Origin: a virus
Direction: 5' to 3' (one strand)
Length of the DNA: 53,354 nt
Virus record (IMG/VR): IMGVR_UViG_3300031539_000043
Coordinates: 1 to 53,354 of that record
Positions 33,341 through 40,198 of the stretch are shown one piece after another (positions within the stretch are counted from its first letter, which is position 1; each line of letters opens with the position of its first letter). Both the position numbers and the translations under genes were made by a program. Under the pieces are notes generated by a model, which was not told where the DNA came from, searched no databases, and saw nothing but the letters and a program-made list of their open reading frames with translations.

Positions 33341-36048
33341 TCGATTTTTTCTCCTTTTAGTATTTTATCCATAACTCCAGAATATATTCCTTCATACAAT
33401 ATACCCTGTCGAATACTTCGTTTGGGATTTGAAAAAGCCATAGCAAGTATCCAAGACTCTTTATTTGGAGTAGATTGAATACTAAAATATTCTGGCTGGA
33501 CTGTTTCACGATTAGGCAATAGTCTCCATTTTTTATGTCCAACCCACATAAGTTGGGATACAACACATTCATAATGAACATGATAAATACTTTTATCATA
33601 TACATGAAATAGCTCTTCAACTATTTGAGTATAATTCTTGTTAATAAATTTATGTAATATTCCTGTAATAAAACTAAGATCTCCAACTATATCTTGCTGT
33701 TTCATATCATTATCATGATTATCATCTTGTTCATCTTTTATAACTGCAGAACCAGATGTATGAAACGTTCTAAGAACTAATTGTGTAGATCTTTCTCCGA
33801 GAGTTTGAGCAGCTATTATTCCAATAAATCTACTGTTAAGAGTTTTATATAATTCGCCATAACATTTATGACAAATCTTTGAATTTTTACAAAGAATTGG
33901 ACTTCTAATAAGAATTCTTTTTCCCAATAGTGGCATACAATTATCTTTTTGAATAAGAGTATGACTTCCATCTTCTTGTTTCATCCAACGACCCACTAAC
34001 ATATATGCTTTTCTTTTGGTATTAACATCTACTTCTAAATGGTCAGTAGTACCACAATCTTCTAAGGTTGTACTAAGTTGAAGGTTTGTACATGTGAATA
34101 TTAATTTTCTTGATAAATATCCGCTTGTGCCTGTATTTAAAGCAATATCAAGTAGTCCTTTCCTACAACCATATGTTGAATAAAAGAATTCTTGTTGATC
34201 TAAACCATCAATTAGATTCCGTTTAATTGGTAATGGTAATATTTCACCATCAAAATTTGAGATAAATCCTCTTGTCAAAATTAACTGTTTAACTTGATCC
34301 CAACTACCTCGTGCTCCAGAATCAATCATATATGAATATTTAAAATGCTTTCTTAATTCATCTGTTAGATTCTTACTAGAAAAGCTAACTAACTGGTCTC
34401 TTATGTCACCTTTATATATATCATCTCTAAATTTTTGTGAATCTTCAAATTTACAATCATTTAACGACATGGTGCAACCAAATAAAGTTGCGTATTTAAA
34501 ACCAATCATTTTTATTTTGTCAAGAATTTCAATAACATCCGAGCTTTTATATTTATCTTTAATATCATTTAATATTGCCATTAATGTTTTTTTATTAACT
34601 ACTGTGTCAATAACTGGATAATCTTCAGGCAAACATGAGTTAAAAACCTGTTGACCTTTACTTATTTTATGATTTTTATACTCAACAATTTCTTTAAGAT
34701 TATCGAAACTATCATTTGTTAAAGAGTATATACCCAGAATAATATCTTGACTTGGTATTGTTGATAAATCTTCATTTGCTGGGCTATGTAGATTTTCTGT
34801 TATAAATATTTTCTTTATTATTTCTTGTTTTGATACTTCGGTAATGGGAATATATACTGCCATTTGGTCACCATCAAAATCAGCATTAAATGGAGAACAT
34901 ACCAAAGGATGTATTTTAATAACCATATCTAATGTTAACTTTATCTTAAAACCTAGCATACTAAGTCTATGAAGAGATGGTTGTCTATTAAGAATACAAA
35001 CTTCCCCTTTTATAACATCTTCACAAACTCGGTATAAAACATTAGATTTTAATTTAATACATTTATCAACAAAGTCAATAGCATTATTTAATAACTTGAA
35101 TTTTCCCATCTCAATTATTTTTTTGGATATTTGTAATTTATATATTTCAAGAATCATAAAATAAGGCAAAGCACATTCATCTAATTTAAGGGTTGGATCA
35201 GGAACAATAACAGCTCGCCCTGAAAAATCAATTCTTTTTCCAAGAATATTCCCTCTTATTAATCCTTCTTTTTTTGCCATTTTTTCTAATATTCTGGTAT
35301 ATAGTTCATTAACATCTTTTTGAATTTGTTTAAAATAAGTATAATATAGATCCTTATCCCTATGAATATTAAGAATTGTTTCTCGTATGATTTCTTTCTT
35401 GGTTAAAATTTGAGTATAATACCTATTTATTTTATCCATTAATTGTTTATTCTTTCCCCCTGCCAACATAGTAGGTCTTAATTCTGGTGGGAGAACTATA
35501 ACATGATTAATTAAAAGGCTATCAATATTTTCTAAAACCAACTTCCATTCTTCAACTTCATAACCAGCTTCACGTTCAGCAACAAAATGAATTAGCTTTT
35601 TTATAGCATCCGTCTTTTCCCAGGTTTGAGTCCCCTTTGGAATATATTCAGGATTAACGGTAACAACCATATCATCCCCATCTTGATATAAGACACTTTT
35701 TTCCATTTTCATTAAATCGTCAATTCCAGTCTTTAAAGTTTTTCCGCCAATATGTACAAGTAGATCATAGAATAGTGGATTAACTACAGGCATTGGTAAT
35801 ACTATTTTTGCAAATCTTGTTCTACGAACATTACTATTTACTATGTCTACTTTACACAAATCACACTGGCCGCCGGATTTAGAAACACCATAATATGTTC
35901 CACATTGACAGGTATAGTTTTTTAAGGGTCCAAATATTTGTTCAGAAAACAAACCTTGTGGGTGAAAATATTTTTTTCCAATGATTTTTATGGACGTGAC
36001 TTCTGGTAGGTCTTCACAGAATTCTTGGTAGTTCAATATTTTTGGCAT
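33337..36048 (-). CDS. Phage RNA polymerase beta' subunit-like protein (903 aa)
   Basis: N-terminal zinc-binding domain 'YTCQCGTYYGVSKSGGQCDLCKVDI', then 'LGKRIDFSGRAVIVPDPTLK', 'LNRQPSLHRLSML' and the catalytic Mg-binding loop 'NADFDGDQM' at about residues 388-396 (three Asp). The second zinc region 'CKNSKICHKCYG' is followed by 'IIAAQTLGERSTQLVLRTFHTSG', the bridge helix/trigger loop. The C-terminal third is short, missing much of the bacterial insert and tail. All catalytic residues are present, so it should be active. The single continuous chain and its zinc regions are closer to bacterial enzymes than to the split phiKZ proteins. Its start lies 2 bases after the 69-aa gene. Confidence 0.95.
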   Translation of the reverse strand: MPKILNYQEFCEDLPEVTSIKIIGKKYFHPQGLFSEQIFGPLKNYTCQCGTYYGVSKSGGQCDLCKVDIVNSNVRRTRFAKIVLPMPVVNPLFYDLLVHIGGKTLKTGIDDLMKMEKSVLYQDGDDMVVTVNPEYIPKGTQTWEKTDAIKKLIHFVAEREAGYEVEEWKLVLENIDSLLINHVIVLPPELRPTMLAGGKNKQLMDKINRYYTQILTKKEIIRETILNIHRDKDLYYTYFKQIQKDVNELYTRILEKMAKKEGLIRGNILGKRIDFSGRAVIVPDPTLKLDECALPYFMILEIYKLQISKKIIEMGKFKLLNNAIDFVDKCIKLKSNVLYRVCEDVIKGEVCILNRQPSLHRLSMLGFKIKLTLDMVIKIHPLVCSPFNADFDGDQMAVYIPITEVSKQEIIKKIFITENLHSPANEDLSTIPSQDIILGIYSLTNDSFDNLKEIVEYKNHKISKGQQVFNSCLPEDYPVIDTVVNKKTLMAILNDIKDKYKSSDVIEILDKIKMIGFKYATLFGCTMSLNDCKFEDSQKFRDDIYKGDIRDQLVSFSSKNLTDELRKHFKYSYMIDSGARGSWDQVKQLILTRGFISNFDGEILPLPIKRNLIDGLDQQEFFYSTYGCRKGLLDIALNTGTSGYLSRKLIFTCTNLQLSTTLEDCGTTDHLEVDVNTKRKAYMLVGRWMKQEDGSHTLIQKDNCMPLLGKRILIRSPILCKNSKICHKCYGELYKTLNSRFIGIIAAQTLGERSTQLVLRTFHTSGSAVIKDEQDDNHDNDMKQQDIVGDLSFITGILHKFINKNYTQIVEELFHVYDKSIYHVHYECVVSQLMWVGHKKWRLLPNRETVQPEYFSIQSTPNKESWILAMAFSNPKRSIRQGILYEGIYSGVMDKILKGEKIE

Positions 36049-36050
36049 GT

Positions 36051-36260
36051 TTACTCCTTTGAGTTAAATTTTTCTAAAATGTGTTTCGCCAAACTACGAA
36101 AATGTTCTTTAATTATTTCAGATACTAATTTATTAATTTTGGGCATGATAACTTTTACAATTTCATTTACATCTTTCTTTGCAATAATTTTTTCATTCTC
36201 TCGTACTTTTTTCAATATAATTTTATTCAACTGTCTTTCAAATGGACTCGGGGAGATCAT
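36051..36260 (-). CDS. Small helical protein upstream of RNA polymerase beta' (69 aa)
   Basis: A start at 36258-36260 is supported by AGGAGG eleven bases before the ATG. The product (MISPSPFERQLNKIILKK...) is one long, basic, amphipathic helix-rich chain (DVNEIVKVIMPKINKLVSEIIKEHF). It overlaps the E2-like gene by 23 bases and ends 2 bases before beta'. The family is not recognised. It could be an RNA polymerase accessory factor (omega-like) or part of the conjugation cassette; nothing proves either. Confidence 0.7.
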   Translation of the reverse strand: MISPSPFERQLNKIILKKVRENEKIIAKKDVNEIVKVIMPKINKLVSEIIKEHFRSLAKHILEKFNSKE

Positions 36261-36714
36261 GGGCAGTTATACCTCCTATTTTTGATATCTCTTTTATTTT
36301 GTAATGTTTGGGATCTGGTTTTCTAAAACAATTATTTAAGTGCCAAGTTTCAACCATAGAAATTATCATAAATAAATAACTCATATCAAATTCTTTATTT
36401 TTTAGTTTTTCATCTATACAATATTCTCTTGTCTTTGGATCCATGTTTGGGTGACTTCCATTCATGATTTTTATAGATTGAACCTTATTATCTTTTGTTA
36501 TAAATGTTAACCCATTGATTTTAAAATTATTATTACAATCTTTAATTTTAAATAATTTATTTTCTTTAAATATATGTGTTGGGTAGATTTCTAAGGGGAA
36601 TAAAGATATTTCTCCTCTACCACGATTAACTTTATTTCTTGTAATCCATGAGTTCATTTTTATAAGGGTAGTTTCTACATCATGCTGCCCCAGTTTCTCT
36701 AATGAGTAAAACAC
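36238..36714 (-). CDS. E2 ubiquitin-conjugating-like protein (158 aa)
   Basis: The core 'NGSHPNMDPKTREYCIDEKL' contains H88-P89-N90 and C99, the order and spacing of the HPN motif and catalytic cysteine of E2 enzymes (8 residues from Asn to Cys in UBE2D; 9 here). It is followed by a helix 'FDMSYLFMIISMVETWHLNNCF' that matches E2's post-catalytic helix, and preceded by beta strands (FKINGLTFITKDN; VQSIKIMNG). E2 enzymes receive a ubiquitin-like protein from E1 as a thioester and pass it on. The start is a GTG at 36712-36714 with AAAGGATTA before it; a downstream ATG (36657) has no ribosome binding site. The gene overlaps the E1-like gene by 35 bases. Confidence 0.82.
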   Translation of the reverse strand: MFYSLEKLGQHDVETTLIKMNSWITRNKVNRGRGEISLFPLEIYPTHIFKENKLFKIKDCNNNFKINGLTFITKDNKVQSIKIMNGSHPNMDPKTREYCIDEKLKNKEFDMSYLFMIISMVETWHLNNCFRKPDPKHYKIKEISKIGGITAHDLPESI

Positions 36715-37612
36715 TAATCCTTTCCCCCTTTGAAGATAGGCTCATTGAATATTCTAAATCTTCTTTTTGTTTCGATATTAGATCAGCTATTACTTCTAAG
36801 ACTTTTGATGTGTCACTTCCTTTTGGAATGATAGCATATTCTGGAGAAGTTGTAAATGACATACTAAATTTTTTCCAAAGATGTTCTTCACCAACAAAAA
36901 CATCAATATCTTTTGTTTTTGCTTCTTGAACAGTTGTGTTGATATAATCTTCAAATGAATGAATTTTTTCTAATCCTTTATGAGTTTCGTATACTAAATC
37001 ATTAGAATTCTTTAATTTAATATCTTGAAATATATTGGATATTGTTTCATCAATATTTAAAGATTGAAGGACTTTATTGTTTATCATTTTATTTAAAATT
37101 TTTGGAGTTGAAATTAATTTATATGCTATAAATGCTGCTTCCCTAATTTCGCTTTTCTTTAAAATCATAAAATAACTACCTAAATGAGATTTTCTATGAA
37201 CAAATTGTCTACAGTCAATTACTAAACTTCTTTCATCAATATAAAATTTAACATCAATTTCTTGCTTTCTACTGCATATAAAATCTCGACAATCTATAAC
37301 TAAATCACATGGAGGTAGTTTTGTTGTTCCTTCATTGTATTCACTTTGGAATATTTGTGTCCTTGTGTATAATGGATCTACTCTATTAAGCAAACATTCA
37401 ACTTTTGGTTTTCCAATATCACTTTTTTTGAAGAATGAGCTATCTAAATTATTTTTTTCTACTATCTGTGGGTCAATTAATATCAATTTCTTAATATTTT
37501 CATTATAAGAAAGATGTTTATATAAAAAGCTTCCCAAACTACCTAAACCAATTATACATACATTTTGATAACATAATTCTGTCTTAGATTTTTTTGAATT
37601 CATATAATACAT
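36680..37612 (-). CDS. E1/ThiF-like adenylating enzyme A (310 aa)
   Basis: Rossmann-type nucleotide-binding 'VCIIGLGSLGSFLYKHL' (GxGxxG at 22-27), then 'LILIDPQIVEKNNLDSSFFKKSDIGKPKVECL', typical of the ATP- and Arg/Lys-binding part of ThiF/E1 proteins. A 'LVIDCRDFICSRKQ' segment follows. Family members adenylate the C-terminal glycine of a ubiquitin-like protein. The C-terminal 170 residues are unusual and lack a clear catalytic Cys domain; 'VLLIRETGAA' closes it. The start ATG has AAGGACTGTAACGA ahead. It sits downstream of the Ubl gene, after a hairpin, and overlaps the E2-like gene, so it is the likely E1 for this pair. Confidence 0.85.
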   Translation of the reverse strand: MYYMNSKKSKTELCYQNVCIIGLGSLGSFLYKHLSYNENIKKLILIDPQIVEKNNLDSSFFKKSDIGKPKVECLLNRVDPLYTRTQIFQSEYNEGTTKLPPCDLVIDCRDFICSRKQEIDVKFYIDERSLVIDCRQFVHRKSHLGSYFMILKKSEIREAAFIAYKLISTPKILNKMINNKVLQSLNIDETISNIFQDIKLKNSNDLVYETHKGLEKIHSFEDYINTTVQEAKTKDIDVFVGEEHLWKKFSMSFTTSPEYAIIPKGSDTSKVLEVIADLISKQKEDLEYSMSLSSKGERISVLLIRETGAA

Positions 37613-37629
37613 TCGTTACAGTCCTTGGG

Positions 37630-37659
37630 ATTGCTGAGGAACTTTCGCCCCCCAGCAAT
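37630..37659. other. RNA hairpin between Ubl and E1 genes
   Basis: ATTGCTG (37630-37636) and CAGCAAT (37653-37659) pair perfectly, and G-C and G-T pairs can extend the stem to about 12 bp around a six-base loop. No U-tract follows on the minus strand, so it is not a standard terminator. It lies in the only gap of the conjugation cassette larger than about 40 bases. It may stabilise or process the Ubl message or attenuate downstream transcription. Confidence 0.55.
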
Positions 37660-37676
37660 TTATTTAACTCCGCTTT

Positions 37677-38156
37677 TTATCCCTTTGACCCAGCTGGTTT
37701 CAGGAATTCTAACTCGTCACCATCTTTTAGAGTATAGGTTCCTTCAACATCTTTTCCGTTGACTAGACCTGGAGACATTTTTTCAATATTAAGAACTTCT
37801 CTGAGGAAGTCAGCAACCTCAGCAACTGAACGACCGGCAACTGGAAAGTTACCAGATGAAGCTCCACTGGATACACGAATAGTAGTAGAACATTTATCAC
37901 CTTTTTTCGCTGATGGTTTTGTAAGAACAGATGTAGCACAAAACTCAATAGCGTTCATTGCTTTGATGGCAGCTGCAGGAGCAATTGATGCTGTTGCAGC
38001 TTTTGGGGCTAATGGTCCTTGACTTTGTAATATTGCTTCGATGACAACAGCTTTAGTTTTTTTGGAAAGTCCTACAAGACCCATTTCTACTGCCAATGGT
38101 TTTAAATCATTTTTTACGTTCATGTTTTCAAGTTCTTCTCTTAAGTAAATCGGCAT
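37677..38156 (-). CDS. Ubiquitin-like protein with N-terminal SAP/Rho-N-like domain (159 aa)
   Basis: Three parts are visible. Residues about 17-43 (NDLKPLAVEMGLVGLSKKTKA) look like a helix-extended-helix SAP/Rho-N nucleic-acid-binding motif. Residues about 45-70 are an Ala/Pro-rich linker. Residues about 88-159 form a beta-grasp domain, with 'VAEVADFLREVL' as the helix and 'VNGKDVEGTYTLKDGDELEFLKP' as the last strands, very like MoaD/ThiS. The chain ends 'PAGSKG', a terminal glycine as needed for adenylation; I recall a similar GTKG ending in PRTRC-C Ubls. Ribosome binding site AAAGGAG. It is the central protein of the cassette. Attachment to targets, with the SAP-like part staying on, is inferred. 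Confidence 0.8.
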   Translation of the reverse strand: MPIYLREELENMNVKNDLKPLAVEMGLVGLSKKTKAVVIEAILQSQGPLAPKAATASIAPAAAIKAMNAIEFCATSVLTKPSAKKGDKCSTTIRVSSGASSGNFPVAGRSVAEVADFLREVLNIEKMSPGLVNGKDVEGTYTLKDGDELEFLKPAGSKG

Positions 38157-38193
38157 AATTCTTTATTTCTCCTTTGTTTTGTTTTTTGTGAAA

Positions 38194-38871
38194 TCATTTC
38201 ACGATTCGAGTTTTTGCATCAACGACCATCCTTGACATATCAAAATAAATTTCGGATGCGTTAATGTTTTGTTGAACAACGACGTTATAATATGCCCAAC
38301 ACATAATTGTAGCCACACTTAAATTAGTAAAATATAACTGCGGTTCTGATTTTGATAATTCTTCGCAAGACATTTCATCTGGGGATCTATCATCAGGCGT
38401 TGCAATTTCGGGATGATATGTACATAGATCTGGTGTTATATTAACACCCCCCTTTCTGATAAAAATTTGTACATTGCCATCTGTAAGTTCATTACCTCCA
38501 GAGATTAAAATAACATCATTTAATGTCTTACAATAGTTAGATACAACCATTCGAGTTTTGTGATTATCAACACAGAGAAAAACTATATCTTTCTCACCTA
38601 TGCCTCTAGTTATTGTATCTACAGTAATATATTCTGTAATGTATTCTATAATTAAATTTAAATATTTAATTTTAAGTTCACTTGCTTTAATTTCAGCTTT
38701 ATTACCTAACCTTATAAACTCTTGACGTTCAAGATTTTTATCTTCGTATTCATCACCATCAATTAAAGTTATAACAAAGCTAGTGTCAACTTGAGAATAA
38801 TTTAAAAATCTACATAGTCTTTCAATTAAAATACTTCCAACACCACCTAATCCAATTATTTTAATATTCAT
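38194..38871 (-). CDS. E1/ThiF-like adenylating enzyme B (225 aa)
   Basis: 'IKIIGLGGVGSILIERL' (GxGxxG at 7-13) is followed by 'LIDGDEYEDKNLERQEF' and 'CVDNHKTRMVV' (100-110), the usual ThiF/E1 positions for nucleotide and ATP contacts. 'PDEMSCEELSKSEPQLYFTNLSVA' then gives C169 as a candidate catalytic cysteine, placed as in PRTRC-type ThiF proteins. Unlike E1 protein A it has no added C-terminal domain. The start lies one base after the JAB gene's stop (AAAAGGACTATATAAA-ATG). Two E1-like proteins with one Ubl could form a heterodimer (as SAE1/UBA2) or act at different steps; sequence alone does not decide. Confidence 0.87.
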   Translation of the reverse strand: MNIKIIGLGGVGSILIERLCRFLNYSQVDTSFVITLIDGDEYEDKNLERQEFIRLGNKAEIKASELKIKYLNLIIEYITEYITVDTITRGIGEKDIVFLCVDNHKTRMVVSNYCKTLNDVILISGGNELTDGNVQIFIRKGGVNITPDLCTYHPEIATPDDRSPDEMSCEELSKSEPQLYFTNLSVATIMCWAYYNVVVQQNINASEIYFDMSRMVVDAKTRIVK

Positions 38872-38872
38872 T

Positions 38873-40198
38873 TTATATAGTCCTTTTTAAGAATTTTGTA
38901 ACCTTTGAGAATGGAGTTGTGGGATTGCCATCTGGCGTAGGAATTAAAACTTTATTTTCATGTTCATGTAAATAAGCTTCACTCCGTAACTGTTCCTCTA
39001 CTAAATCCTCAGGGGTTTGGGGGAATTCTTGTTTGAGATCATAAGCTAATGATCCATCATCTTTTTCCATACATTCTGTTTCGTCTAATATAAAATTATT
39101 AGTTTCAGGTAAATCTTCATCTGGATCTATACTAGTTTCTAAAATTTCATATGCATATTCTAGTTTAGAATCTTTGAATATACAATTTCGACATGGGTTA
39201 TATTCATCAAGATTACCAGAATCTTCAAAATCTTCAAAATCTCCATGATCTGGAAATTTGATACCATCTTTAACTGGTCCAACATTTAATATATTTTTAG
39301 TATTACCCATTTTTCCTTTATTAATCATCCATTCTGTAAGGGAATCATAACCACTTCCGAAAAAGTCAAAGAATTCATAATCCATATAATTCTGATTACG
39401 AGCAGCGTATGTTTTGGAAGTCCATACTTTTCTAGAAACTTTCTTTAACCACTTTTTGTTAAATTGTCTTTGATTTTCAGAAACTTGAATCTCAAACCTT
39501 TTATCATATCTAATAGGAGGTTTTACAATTGTTTCAGGTTCAACCAAAGTCATTTTCCCATCAATATATTTATATATCTTTGTATTATTATAGGAATTGT
39601 ATGTATATGAATTTCGAGGAACTTCAACTGATACACATTTGTCAATATAATCACATGGATCTACAATGACACGATACCCATTGACAACAATTGATACTGA
39701 AAGACTTTGATAATCATCTGTTAAATGACCAACTGTAATATGAAGTCCGTCAAAATGTTTCTCATCTTTATCATCAGTTGGAGAATGAAATGCAGACATT
39801 CTAGCATGACTATGGATTGTTCCTATCAGATTATATCCAGGAATGCCGGTTCCTTCTTCATAAGCAAGAGATGCTGCAGTTACTTCTTGTTTTGGCACAC
39901 CCAAAGTATATTTATTTTTTTCTTCACTATAATATAAAAAGACATTGGCTTCTCCACTATAAGTTTCTACAACCGCTTTAAAAAATGATATTACTTTGGC
40001 CATTTGCGGGCCTGAAATTTTAGGCAGGTCCATTTTGGCCCATGGTTTTAATTCATTAAGTATTGAGATTTTATCAACCTTTGTTACACTTTCAACTAAT
40101 CCTACTTTCTTTTTTAGAAAAATACCTTGTTTTGCAATTAAATAACATATTTCATCTGCTGGTAGTTCTCCACCTTTATACAGGTATATTGGAAACAT
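38873..40198 (-). CDS. JAB/MPN (JAMM) isopeptidase-like protein with C-terminal extension (441 aa)
   Basis: The JAMM motif is intact: in 'NLIGTIHSHARMSAFHSPTDDKDEKH', H129 and H131 with S139 and D142 fit HxH-x7-S-x2-D, with the conserved Glu upstream. The surrounding 'DGLHITVGHL' matches PRTRC-A-like JAB proteins. JAMM metalloproteases remove or mature ubiquitin-like proteins. The C-terminal half (about 240-441) is unlike the family: basic, then an acidic region (DFEDFEDSGNLDEYNPCRNC) with a CxxC. The start overlaps the 852-aa gene by 23 bases and has GAAAGGAGAATTTTAA ahead. It is the likely deconjugase or processing enzyme of the cassette. Confidence 0.9.
   Translation of the reverse strand: MFPIYLYKGGELPADEICYLIAKQGIFLKKKVGLVESVTKVDKISILNELKPWAKMDLPKISGPQMAKVISFFKAVVETYSGEANVFLYYSEEKNKYTLGVPKQEVTAASLAYEEGTGIPGYNLIGTIHSHARMSAFHSPTDDKDEKHFDGLHITVGHLTDDYQSLSVSIVVNGYRVIVDPCDYIDKCVSVEVPRNSYTYNSYNNTKIYKYIDGKMTLVEPETIVKPPIRYDKRFEIQVSENQRQFNKKWLKKVSRKVWTSKTYAARNQNYMDYEFFDFFGSGYDSLTEWMINKGKMGNTKNILNVGPVKDGIKFPDHGDFEDFEDSGNLDEYNPCRNCIFKDSKLEYAYEILETSIDPDEDLPETNNFILDETECMEKDDGSLAYDLKQEFPQTPEDLVEEQLRSEAYLHEHENKVLIPTPDGNPTTPFSKVTKFLKRTI

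Noticed and set aside
34403-34621. Plus-strand frames inside beta', beta, tape measure and terminase genes
   Set aside because: They are antisense shadows of strong protein-coding genes, with no ribosome binding site and hydrophobic, biased composition.
37759-38022. Plus-strand and second minus-strand frames across the Ubl gene
   Set aside because: They are shadows of the GC-richer Ala-rich linker region; the Ubl frame has the ribosome binding site and the family motifs.
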